NCBI GenBank assembly: GCA_037783545.1
Contig: JBBELK010000679.1
Span: 1 to 64,000 of the forward strand
Length of the DNA: 64,000 bases
From: Henricia sp. BOLD:AAB3569
Taxonomy: Eukaryota > Echinodermata > Asteroidea > Spinulosida > Echinasteridae
Direction: 5' to 3'
Every line of letters begins with the position of its first letter. Position 1 is the stretch's first letter. Below the pieces are notes generated by a model. The model saw nothing but the letters and a program-made list of their open reading frames with translations, was not told where the DNA came from and ran no database searches. Positions 48,138 through 61,290 of this stretch are shown one piece after another. Position numbers and translations under genes: made by a program.

Positions 48138-51100
48138 TCAACGGCCGTACAAATGTACACCAGCGCGGCGCAGGGTGTCCCAACAGCCACGGTTAGGGGA
48201 ATAACCACGCAGCCGAGCTCCGTTTTCCCTAAACTCTGAAATTTCTCCGTCATTTCCCAGCGAAAATCTGTCAATTTTGCATGACAAGTGCGGAATATAT
48301 ACAGTTTGCAGCATGCAAAATTTGAAGTTGGTTGGAAAATTCATTGATTTCCAAATTTGCCGACATTTGGGACACACTTTGACCTAATTCCCGTCACAAT
48401 CTGGGGTGAGTCAACGGCCGTACAAATGTACATCAGCGCGGCGCAGGGTGTCCCAACAGCCACGGTTAGGGGAATAACCACGCAGCCGAGCTCCGTTTTC
48501 CCTAAACTCTGAAATTTCTCCGTCATTTCCCAGCGAAAATCTGTCAATTTTGCATGACAAGTGCGGAATATATACAGTTTGGAGCATGCAAAATTTGAAG
48601 TTGGTTGGAAAATTCCTTGATTTCCAAATTTGCCGACATTTGGGACACACTTTGACCTAATTCCCGTCACAATCTGGGGTGAGTCAACGGCCGTAGAAAT
48701 GTACACCAGCGCATGCGCAGGGTGTCCCAACAGCCACGGTTAGGGGAATAACCACGCAGCCGAGCTCCGTTTTCCCTAAACTCTGAAATTTCTCCGTCAT
48801 TTCCCAGCGAAAATCTGTCAATTTTGCATGACAAGTGCGGAATATATACAGTTTGGAGCATGCAAAATTTGAAGTTGGTTGGAAAATTCCTTGATTTCCA
48901 AATTTGCCGGCATTTGGGACACACTTTGACCTAATTCCCGTCACAATCTGGGGTGAGTCAACGGCCGTAGAAATGTACACCAGCGCATGCGCAGGGTGTC
49001 CCAACGGCCACGGTTAGGGGAATAACCACGCAGCCGAGCTCCGTTTTCCCTAAACTCTGAAATTTCTCCGTCATTTCCCAGCGAAAATCTGTCAATTTTG
49101 CATGACAAGTGCGGAATATATACAGTTTGGAGCATGCCAAATTTGAAGTTGGTTGGAAAATTCCTTGATTTCCAAATTTGCCGGCATTTGGGACACACTT
49201 TGACCTAATTCCCGTCACAATCTGGGGTGAGTCAACGGCCGTACAAATGTACACCAGCGCGGCGCATGCGCAGGGTGTCCCAACAGCCACGGTTAGGGGA
49301 ATAACCACGCAGCCGAGCTCCGTTTTCCCTAAACTCTGAAATTTCTCCGTCATTTCCCAGCGAAAATCTGTCAATTTTGCATGACAAGTGCGGAATATAT
49401 ACAGTTTGGAGCATGCAAAATTTGAAGTTGGTTGGAAAATTCCTTGATTTCCAAATTTGCCGGCATTTGGGACACACTTTGACCTAATTCCCGTCACAAT
49501 CTGGGGTGAGTCAACGGCCGTACAAATGTACACCAGCGCGGCGCAGGGTGTCCCAACAGCCACGGTTAGGGGAATAACCACGCAGCCGAGCTCCGTTTTC
49601 CCTAAACTCTGAAATTTCTCCGTCATTTCCCAGCGAAAATCTGTCAATTTTGCATGACAAGTGCGGAATATATACAGTTTGGAGCATGCAAAATTTGAAG
49701 TTGGTTGGAAAATTCCTTGATTTCCAAATTTGCCGACATTTGGGACACACTTTGACCTAATTCCCGTCACAATCTGGGGTGAGTCAACGGTCGTAGAAAT
49801 GTACACCAGCGCATGCGCAGGGTGTCCCAACAGCCACGGTTAGGGGAATAACCACGCAGCCGAGCTCCGTTTTCCCTAAACTCTGAAATTTCTCCGTCAT
49901 TTCCCAGCGAAAATCTGTCAATTTTGCATGACAAGTGCGGAATATATACAGTTTGGAGCATGCAAAATTTGAAGTTGGTTGGAAAATTCCTTGATTTCCA
50001 AATTTGCCGACATTTGGGACACACTTTGACCTAATTCCCGTCACAATCTGGGGTGAGTCAACGGCCGTAGAAATGTACACCAGCGCATGCGCAGGGTGTC
50101 CCAACAGCCACGGTTAGGGAAATAACCACGCAGCCGAGCTCCGTTTTCCCTAAACTCTGAAATTTCTCCGTAATTTCCCAGCGAAAATCTGTCAATTTTG
50201 CATGACAAGTGCGGAATATATACAGTTTGGAGCATGCAAAATTTGAAGTTGGATGGAAAATGCCTTGATTTCCAAATTTGCCGGCATTTGGGACACACTT
50301 TGACCTAATTCCCGTCACAATCTGGGGTGAGTCAACGGCCGTACAAATGTACACCAGCGCGGCGCAGGGTGTCCCAACAGCCACGGTTAGGGGAATAACC
50401 ACGCAGCCGAGCTCCGTTTTCCCTAAACTCTGAAATTTCTCCGTCATTTCCCAGCGAAAATCTGTCAATTTTGCATGACAAGTGCGGAATATATACAGTT
50501 TGCAGCATGCAAAATTTGAAGTTGGTTGGAAAATTCATTGATTTCCAAATTTGCCGGCATTTGGGACACACTTTGACCTAATTCCCGTCACAATCTGGGG
50601 TGAGTCAACGGCCGTAGAAATGTACACCAGCGCATGCGCAGGGTGTCCCAACAGCCACGGTTAGGGGAATAACCACGCAGCCGAGCTCCGTTTTCCCTAA
50701 ACTCTGAAATTTCTCCGTAATTTCCCAGCGAAAATCTGTCAATTTTGCATGACAAGTGCGGAATATATACAGTTTGGAGCATGCAAAATTTGAAGTTGGA
50801 TGGAAAATTCCTTGATTTCCAAATTTGCCGGCATTTGGGACACACTTTGACCTAATTCCCGTCACAATCTGGGGTGAGTCAACGGCCGTACAAATGTACA
50901 CCAGCGCGGCGCAGGGTGTCCCAACAGCCACGGTTAGGGGAATAACCACGCAGCCGAGCTCCGTTTTCCCTAAACTCTGAAATTTCTCCGTCATTTCCCA
51001 GCGAAAATCTGTCAATTTTGCATGACAAGTGCGGAATATATACAGTTTGCAGCATGCAAAATTTGAAGTTGGTTGGAAAATTCATTGATTTCCAAATTTG

Positions 51101-53072
51101 CCGACATTTGGGACACACTTTGACCTAATTCCCGTCACAATCTGGGGTGAGTCAACGGCCGTACAAATGTACATCAGCGCGGCGCAGGGTGTCCCAACAG
51201 CCACGGTTAGGGGAATAACCACGCAGCCGAGCTCCGTTTTCCCTAAACTCTGAAATTTCTCCGTCATTTCCCAGCGAAAATCTGTCAATTTTGCATGACA
51301 AGTGCGGAATATATACAGTTTGGAGCATGCAAAATTTGAAGTTGGTTGGAAAATTCCTTGATTTCCAAATTTGCCGACATTTGGGACACACTTTGACCTA
51401 ATTCCCGTCACAATCTGGGGTGAGTCAACGGCCGTAGAAATGTACACCAGCGCATGCGCAGGGTGTCCCAACAGCCACGGTTAGGGGAATAACCACGCAG
51501 CCGAGCTCCGTTTTCCCTAAACTCTGAAATTTCTCCGTCATTTCCCAGCGAAAATCTGTCAATTTTGCATGACAAGTGCGGAATATATACAGTTTGGAGC
51601 ATGCAAAATTTGAAGTTGGTTGGAAAATTCCTTGATTTCCAAATTTGCCGGCATTTGGGACACACTTTGACCTAATTCCCGTCACAATCTGGGGTGAGTC
51701 AACGGCCGTAGAAATGTACACCAGCGCATGCGCAGGGTGTCCCAACGGCCACGGTTAGGGGAATAACCACGCAGCCGAGCTCCGTTTTCCCTAAACTCTG
51801 AAATTTCTCCGTCATTTCCCAGCGAAAATCTGTCAATTTTGCATGACAAGTGCGGAATATATACAGTTTGGAGCATGCAAAATTTGAAGTTGGTTGGAAA
51901 ATTCCTTGATTTCCAAATTTGCCGGCATTTGGGACACACTTTGACCTAATTCCCGTCACAATCTGGGGTGAGTCAACGGCCGTACAAATGTACACCAGCG
52001 CGGCGCATGCGCAGGGTGTCCCAACAGCCACGGTTAGGGGAATAACCACGCAGCCGAGCTCCGTTTTCCCTAAACTCTGAAACTTCTCCGTCATTTCCCA
52101 GCGAAAATCTGTCAATTTTGCATGACAAGTGCGGAATATATACAGTTTGGAGCATGCAAAATTTGAAGTTGGTTGGAAAATTCCTTGATTTCCAAATTTG
52201 CCGGCATTTGGGACACACTTTGACCTAATTCCCGTCACAATCTGGGGTGAGTCAACGGCCGTACAAATGTACACCAGCGCGGCGCAGGGTGTCCCAACAG
52301 CCACGGTTAGGGGAATAACCACGCAGCCGAGCTCCGTTTTCCCTAAACTCTGAAATTTCTCCGTCATTTCCCAGCGAAAATCTGTCAATTTTGCATGACA
52401 AGTGCGGAATATATACAGTTTGGAGCATGCAAAATTTGAAGTTGGTTGGAAAATTCCTTGATTTCCAAATTTGCCGACATTTGGGACACACTTTGACCTA
52501 ATTCCCGTCACAATCTGGGGTGAGTCAACGGTCGTAGAAATGTACACCAGCGCATGCGCAGGGTGTCCCAACAGCCACGGTTAGGGGAATAACCACGCAG
52601 CCGAGCTCCGTTTTCCCTAAACTCTGAAATTTCTCCGTCATTTCCCAGCGAAAATCTGTCAATTTTGCATGACAAGTGCGGAATATATACAGTTTGGAGC
52701 ATGCAAAATTTGAAGTTGGTTGGAAAATTCCTTGATTTCCAAATTTGCCGACATTTGGGACACACTTTGACCTAATTCCCGTCACAATCTGGGGTGAGTC
52801 AACGGCCGTAGAAATGTACACCAGCGCATGCGCAGGGTGTCCCAACAGCCACGGTTAGGGGAATAACCACGCAGCCGAGCTCCGTTTTCCCTAAACTCTG
52901 AAATTTCTCCGTAATTTCCCAGCGAAAATCTGTCAATTTTGCATGACAAGTGCGGAATATATACAGTTTGGAGCATGCAAAATTTGAAGTTGGATGGAAA
53001 ATTCCTTGATTTCCAAATTTGCCGGCATTTGGGACACACTTTGACCTAATTCCCGTCACAATCTGGGGTGAG
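48138..53072. repeat. HOR block, 2741-bp and 2194-bp copies
   Basis: Copy one is 48138-50878 (2741 bp, 10 monomers). Copy two is 50879-53072 (2194 bp, 8 monomers). Most anchors match at a shift of 2741 bp (48411/51152, 48958/51699, 49784/52525). The 547-bp difference is two monomers, an extra CCGTAATTTCC monomer and its AAATTCATTGATT neighbour near 50332-50878. Both copies contain a monomer with CCCAACGGCCACGG. Confidence 0.8.
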
Positions 53073-56000
53073 TCAACGGCCGTACAAATGTACACCAGCG
53101 CGGCGCAGGGTGTCCCAACAGCCACGGTTAGGGGAATAACCACGCAGCCGAGCTCCGTTTTCCCTAAACTCTGAAATTTCTCCGTCATTTCCCAGCGAAA
53201 ATCTGTCAATTTTGCATGACAAGTGCGGAATATATACAGTTTGCAGCATGCAAAATTTGAAGTTGGTTGGAAAATTCATTGATTTCCAAATTTGCCGACA
53301 TTTGGGACACACTTTGACCTAATTCCCGTCACAATCTGGGGTGAGTCAACGGCCGTACAAATGTACATCAGCGCGGCGCAGGGTGTCCCAACAGCCACGG
53401 TTAGGGGAATAACCACGCAGCCGAGCTCCGTTTTCCCTAAACTCTGAAATTTCTCCGTCATTTCCCAGCGAAAATCTGTCAATTTTGCATGACAAGTGCG
53501 GAATATATACAGTTTGGAGCATGCAAAATTTGAAGTTGGTTGGAAAATTCCTTGATTTCCAAATTTGCCGACATTTGGGACACACTTTGACCTAATTCCC
53601 GTCACAATCTGGGGTTAGTCAACGGCCGTAGAAATGTACACCAGCGCATGCGCAGGGTGTGCCAACAGCCACGGTTAGGGGAATAACCACGCAGCCGAGC
53701 TCCGTTTTCCCTAAACTCTGAAATTTCTCCGTCATTTCCCAGCGAAAATCTGTCAATTTTGCATGACAAGTGCGGAATATATACAGTTTGGAGCATGCAA
53801 AATTTGAAGTTGGTTGGAAAATTCCTTGATTTCCAAATTTGCCGACATTTGGGACACACTTTGACCTAATTCCCGTCACAATCTGGGGTGAGTCAACGGT
53901 CGTAGAAATGTACACCAGCGCATGCGCAGGGTGTCCCAACAGCCACGGTTAGGGGAATAACCACGCAGCCGAGCTCCGTTTTCCCTAAACTCTGAAATTT
54001 CTCCGTCATTTCCCAGCGAAAATCTGTCAATTTTGCATGACAAGTGCGGAATATATACAGTTTGGAGCATGCAAAATTTGAAGTTGGTTGGAAAATTCCT
54101 TGATTTCCAAATTTGCCGACATTTGGGACACACTTTGACCTAATTCCCGTCACAATCTGGGGTGAGTCAACGGCCGTAGAAATGTACACCAGCGCATGCG
54201 CAGGGTGTCCCAACAGCCACGGTTAGGGGAATAACCACGCAGCCGAGCTCCGTTTTCCCTAAACTCTGAAATTTCTCCGTAATTTCCCAGCGAAAATCTG
54301 TCAATTTTGCATGACAAGTGCGGAATATATACAGTTTGGAGCATGCAAAATTTGAAGTTGGATGGAAAATTCCTTGATTTCCAAATTTGCCGGCATTTGG
54401 GACACACTTTGACCTAATTCCCGTCACAATCTGGGGTGAGTCAACGGCCGTACAAATGTACACCAGCGCGGCGCAGGGTGTCCCAACAGCCACGGTTAGG
54501 GGAATAACCACGCAGCCGAGCTCCGTTTTCCCTAAACTCTGAAATTTCTCCGTCATTTCCCAGCGAAAATCTGTCAATTTTGCATGACAAGTGCGGAATA
54601 TATACAGTTTGCAGCATGCAAAATTTGAAGTTGGTTGGAAAATTCATTGATTTCCAAATTTGCCGACATTTGGGACACACTTTGACCTAATTCCCGTCAC
54701 AATCTGGGGTGAGTCAACGGCCGTACAAATGTACATCAGCGCGGCGCAGGGTGTCCCAACAGCCACGGTTAGGGGAATAACCACGCAGCCGAGCTCCGTT
54801 TTCCCTAAACTCTGAAATTTCTCCGTCATTTCCCAGCGAAAATCTGTCAATTTTGCATGACAAGTGCGGAATATATACAGTTTGGAGCATGCAAAATTTG
54901 AAGTTGGTTGGAAAATTCCTTGATTTCCAAATTTGCCGACATTTGGGACACACTTTGACCTAATTCCCGTCACAATCTGGGGTTAGTCAACGGCCGTAGA
55001 AATGTACACCAGCGCATGCGCAGGGTGTGCCAACAGCCACGGTTAGGGGAATAACCACGCAGCCGAGCTCCGTTTTCCCTAAACTCTGAAATTTCTCCGT
55101 CATTTCCCAGCGAAAATCTGTCAATTTTGCATGACAAGTGCGGAATATATACAGTTTGGAGCATGCAAAATTTGAAGTTGGTTGGAAAATTCCTTGATTT
55201 CCAAATTTGCCGGCATTTGGGACACACTTTGACCTAATTCCCGTCACAATCTGGGGTGAGTCAACGGCCGTAGAAATGTACACCAGCGCATGCGCAGGGT
55301 GTCCCAACGGCCACGGTTAGGGGAATAACCACGCAGCCGAGCTCCGTTTTCCCTAAACTCTGAAATTTCTCCGTCATTTCCCAGCGAAAATCTGTCAATT
55401 TTGCATGACAAGTGCGGAATATATACAGTTTGGAGCATGCAAAATTTGAAGTTGGTTGGAAAATTCCTTGATTTCCAAATTTGCCGGCATTTGGGACACA
55501 CTTTGACCTAATTCCCGTCACAATCTGGGGTGAGTCAACGGCCGTACAAATGTACACCAGCGCGGCGCATGCGCAGGGTGTCCCAACAGCCACGGTTAGG
55601 GGAATAACCACGCAGCCGAGCTCCGTTTTCCCTAAACTCTGAAATTTCTCCGTCATTTCCCAGCGAAAATCTGTCAATTTTGCATGACAAGTGCGGAATA
55701 TATACAGTTTGGAGCATGCAAAATTTGAAGTTGGTTGGAAAATTCCTTGATTTCCAAATTTGCCGGCATTTGGGACACACTTTGACCTAATTCCCGTCAC
55801 AATCTGGGGTGAGTCAACGGCCGTACAAATGTACACCAGCGCGGCGCAGGGTGTCCCAACAGCCACGGTTAGGGGAATAACCACGCAGCCGAGCTCCGTT
55901 TTCCCTAAACTCTGAAATTTCTCCGTCATTTCCCAGCGAAAATCTGTCGATTTTGCATGACAAGTGCGGAATATATACAGTTTGGAGCATGCAAAATTTG

Positions 56001-59000
56001 AAGTTGGTTGAAAAATTCCTTGATTTCCAAATTTGCCGACATTTGGGACACACTTTGACCTAATTCCCGTCACAATCTGGGGTGAGTCAACGGTCGTAGA
56101 AATGTACACCAGCGCATGCGCAGGGTGTCCCAACAGCCACGGTTAGGGGAATAACCACGCAGCCGAGCTCCGTTTTCCCTAAACTCTGAAATTTCTCCGT
56201 CATTTCCCAGCGAAAATCTGTCAATTTTGCATGACAAGTGCGGAATATATACAGTTTGGAGCATGCAAAATTTGAAGTTGGTTGGAAAATTCCTTGATTT
56301 CCAAATTTGCCGACATTTGGGACACACTTTGACCTAATTCCCGTCACAATCTGGGGTGAGTCAACGGCCGTAGAAATGTACATCAGCGCATGCGCAGGGT
56401 GTCCCAACAGCCACGGTTAGGGGAATAACCACGCAGCCGAGCTCCGTTTTCCCTAAACTCTGAAATTTCTCCGTCATTTCCCAGCGAAAATCTGTCAATT
56501 TTGCATGACAAGTGCGGAATATATACAGTTTGGAGCATGCAAAATTTGAAGTTGGTTGGAAAATTCCTTGATTTCCAAATTTGCCGGCATTTGGGACACA
56601 CTTTGACCTAATTCCCGTCACAATCTGGGGTGAGTCAACGGCCGTACAAATGTACACCAGCGCGGCGCAGGGTGTCCCAACAGCCACGGTTAGGGGAATA
56701 ACCACGCAGCCGAGCTCCGTTTTCCCTAAACTCTGAAATTTCTCCGTCATTTCCCAGCGAAAATCTGTCAATTTTGCATGACAAGTGCGGAATATATACA
56801 GTTTGGAGCATGCAAAATTTGAAGTTGGTTGGAAAATTCCTTGATTTCCAAATTTGCCGACATTTGGGACACACTTTGACCTAATTCCCGTCACAATCTG
56901 GGGTGAGTCAACGGCCGTAGAAATGTACACCAGCGCATGCGCAGGGTGTCCCAACAGCCACGGTTAGGGGAATAACCACGCAGCCGAGCTCCGTTTTCCC
57001 TAAACTCTGAAATTTCTCCGTAATTTCCCAGCGAAAATCTGTCAATTTTGCATGACAAGTGCGGAATATATACAGTTTGGAGCATGCAAAATTTGAAGTT
57101 GGATGGAAAATTCCTTGATTTCCAAATTTGCCGGCATTTGGGACACACTTTGACCTAATTCCCGTCACAATCTGGGGTGAGTCAACGGCCGTACAAATGT
57201 ACACCAGCGCGGCGCAGGGTGTCCCAACAGCCACGGTTAGGGGAATAACCACGCAGCCGAGCTCCGTTTTCCCTAAACTCTGAAATTTCTCCGTCATTTC
57301 CCAGCGAAAATCTGTCAATTTTGCATGACAAGTGCGGAATATATACAGTTTGCAGCATGCAAAATTTGAAGTTGGTTGGAAAATTCATTGATTTCCAAAT
57401 TTGCCGACATTTGGGACACACTTTGACCTAATTCCCGTCACAATCTGGGGTGAGTCAACGGCCGTACAAATGTACATCAGCGCGGCGCAGGGTGTCCCAA
57501 CAGCCACGGTTAGGGGAATAACCACGCAGCCGAGCTCCGTTTTCCCTAAACTCTGAAATTTCTCCGTCATTTCCCAGCGAAAATCTGTCAATTTTGCATG
57601 ACAAGTGCGGAATATATACAGTTTGGAGCATGCAAAATTTGAAGTTGGTTGGAAAATTCCTTGATTTCCAAATTTGCCGACATTTGGGACACACTTTGAC
57701 CTAATTCCCGTCACAATCTGGGGTTAGTCAACGGCCGTAGAAATGTACACCAGCGCATGCGCAGGGTGTGCCAACAGCCACGGTTAGGGGAATAACCACG
57801 CAGCCGAGCTCCGTTTTCCCTAAACTCTGAAATTTCTCCGTCATTTCCCAGCGAAAATCTGTCAATTTTGCATGACAAGTGCGGAATATATACAGTTTGG
57901 AGCATGCAAAATTTGAAGTTGGTTGGAAAATTCCTTGATTTCCAAATTTGCCGACATTTGGGACACACTTTGACCTAATTCCCGTCACAATCTGGGGTGA
58001 GTCAACGGTCGTAGAAATGTACACCAGCGCATGCGCAGGGTGTCCCAACAGCCACGGTTAGGGGAATAACCACGCAGCCGAGCTCCGTTTTCCCTAAACT
58101 CTGAAATTTCTCCGTCATTTCCCAGCGAAAATCTGTCAATTTTGCATGACAAGTGCGGAATATATACAGTTTGGAGCATGCAAAATTTGAAGTTGGTTGG
58201 AAAATTCCTTGATTTCCAAATTTGCCGACATTTGGGACACACTTTGACCTAATTCCCGTCACAATCTGGGGTGAGTCAACGGCCGTAGAAATGTACACCA
58301 GCGCATGCGCAGGGTGTCCCAACAGCCACGGTTAGGGGAATAACCACGCAGCCGAGCTCCGTTTTCCCTAAACTCTGAAATTTCTCCGTAATTTCCCAGC
58401 GAAAATCTGTCAATTTTGCATGACAAGTGCGGAATATATACAGTTTGGAGCATGCAAAATTTGAAGTTGGATGGAAAATTCCTTGATTTCCAAATTTGCC
58501 GGCATTTGGGACACACTTTGACCTAATTCCCGTCACAATCTGGGGTGAGTCAACGGCCGTACAAATGTACACCAGCGCGGCGCAGGGTGTCCCAACAGCC
58601 ACGGTTAGGGGAATAACCACGCAGCCGAGCTCCGTTTTCCCTAAACTCTGAAATTTCTCCGTCATTTCCCAGCGAAAATCTGTCAATTTTGCATGACAAG
58701 TGCGGAATATATACAGTTTGCAGCATGCAAAATTTGAAGTTGGTTGGAAAATTCATTGATTTCCAAATTTGCCGACATTTGGGACACACTTTGACCTAAT
58801 TCCCGTCACAATCTGGGGTGAGTCAACGGCCGTACAAATGTACATCAGCGCGGCGCAGGGTGTCCCAACAGCCACGGTTAGGGGAATAACCACGCAGCCG
58901 AGCTCCGTTTTCCCTAAACTCTGAAATTTCTCCGTCATTTCCCAGCGAAAATCTGTCAATTTTGCATGACAAGTGCGGAATATATACAGTTTGGAGCATG

Positions 59001-61290
59001 CAAAATTTGAAGTTGGTTGGAAAATTCCTTGATTTCCAAATTTGCCGACATTTGGGACACACTTTGACCTAATTCCCGTCACAATCTGGGGTTAGTCAAC
59101 GGCCGTAGAAATGTACACCAGCGCATGCGCAGGGTGTGCCAACAGCCACGGTTAGGGGAATAACCACGCAGCCGAGCTCCGTTTTCCCTAAACTCTGAAA
59201 TTTCTCCGTCATTTCCCAGCGAAAATCTGTCAATTTTGCATGACAAGTGCGGAATATATACAGTTTGGAGCATGCAAAATTTGAAGTTGGTTGGAAAATT
59301 CCTTGATTTCCAAATTTGCCGGCATTTGGGACACACTTTGACCTAATTCCCGTCACAATCTGGGGTGAGTCAACGGCCGTAGAAATGTACACCAGCGCAT
59401 GCGCAGGGTGTCCCAACGGCCACGGTTAGGGGAATAACCACGCAGCCGAGCTCCGTTTTCCCTAAACTCTGAAATTTCTCCGTCATTTCCCAGCGAAAAT
59501 CTGTCAATTTTGCATGACAAGTGCGGAATATATACAGTTTGGAGCATGCAAAATTTGAAGTTGGTTGGAAAATTCCTTGATTTCCAAATTTGCCGGCATT
59601 TGGGACACACTTTGACCTAATTCCCGTCACAATCTGGGGTGAGTCAACGGCCGTACAAATGTACACCAGCGCGGCGCATGCGCAGGGTGTCCCAACAGCC
59701 ACGGTTAGGGGAATAACCACGCAGCCGAGCTCCGTTTTCCCTAAACTCTGAAATTTCTCCGTCATTTCCCAGCGAAAATCTGTCAATTTTGCATGACAAG
59801 TGCGGAATATATACAGTTTGGAGCATGCAAAATTTGAAGTTGGTTGGAAAATTCCTTGATTTCCAAATTTGCCGGCATTTGGGACACACTTTGACCTAAT
59901 TCCCGTCACAATCTGGGGTGAGTCAACGGCCGTACAAATGTACACCAGCGCGGCGCAGGGTGTCCCAACAGCCACGGTTAGGGGAATAACCACGCAGCCG
60001 AGCTCCGTTTTCCCTAAACTCTGAAATTTCTCCGTCATTTCCCAGCGAAAATCTGTCGATTTTGCATGACAAGTGCGGAATATATACAGTTTGGAGCATG
60101 CAAAATTTGAAGTTGGTTGAAAAATTCCTTGATTTCCAAATTTGCCGACATTTGGGACACACTTTGACCTAATTCCCGTCACAATCTGGGGTGAGTCAAC
60201 GGTCGTAGAAATGTACACCAGCGCATGCGCAGGGTGTCCCAACAGCCACGGTTAGGGGAATAACCACGCAGCCGAGCTCCGTTTTCCCTAAACTCTGAAA
60301 TTTCTCCGTCATTTCCCAGCGAAAATCTGTCAATTTTGCATGACAAGTGCGGAATATATACAGTTTGGAGCATGCAAAATTTGAAGTTGGTTGGAAAATT
60401 CCTTGATTTCCAAATTTGCCGACATTTGGGACACACTTTGACCTAATTCCCGTCACAATCTGGGGTGAGTCAACGGCCGTAGAAATGTACATCAGCGCAT
60501 GCGCAGGGTGTCCCAACAGCCACGGTTAGGGGAATAACCACGCAGCCGAGCTCCGTTTTCCCTAAACTCTGAAATTTCTCCGTCATTTCCCAGCGAAAAT
60601 CTGTCAATTTTGCATGACAAGTGCGGAATATATACAGTTTGGAGCATGCAAAATTTGAAGTTGGTTGGAAAATTCCTTGATTTCCAAATTTGCCGGCATT
60701 TGGGACACACTTTGACCTAATTCCCGTCACAATCTGGGGTGAGTCAACGGCCGTACAAATGTACACCAGCGCGGCGCAGGGTGTCCCAACAGCCACGGTT
60801 AGGGGAATAACCACGCAGCCGAGCTCCGTTTTCCCTAAACTCTGAAATTTCTCCGTCATTTCCCAGCGAAAATCTGTCAATTTTGCATGACAAGTGCGGA
60901 ATATATACAGTTTGGAGCATGCAAAATTTGAAGTTGGTTGGAAAATTCCTTGATTTCCAAATTTGCCGACATTTGGGACACACTTTGACCTAATTCCCGT
61001 CACAATCTGGGGTGAGTCAACGGTCGTAGAAATGTACACCAGCGCATGCGCAGGGTGTCCCAACAGCCACGGTTAGGGGAATAACCACGCAGCCGAGCTC
61101 CGTTTTCCCTAAACTCTGAAATTTCTCCGTCATTTCCCAGCGAAAATCTGTCAATTTTGCATGACAAGTGCGGAATATATACAGTTTGGAGCATGCAAAA
61201 TTTGAAGTTGGTTGGAAAATTCCTTGATTTCCAAATTTGCCGGCATTTGGGACACACTTTGACCTAATTCCCGTCACAATCTGGGGTGAG
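53073..61290. repeat. HOR block, two copies of 4109 bp (15 monomers)
   Basis: Copies at 53073-57181 and 57182-61290 match anchor for anchor (54441/58550, 55261/59370, 56361/60470). They share rare private changes: GGTTGAAAAATTCC near 56005 and 60114, CTGTCGATTTTG near 55945 and 60054, and GTGTGCCAACAG near 53656 and 57765. Sharing of singletons indicates a very recent duplication of the whole 4.1-kb unit. Confidence 0.88.
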
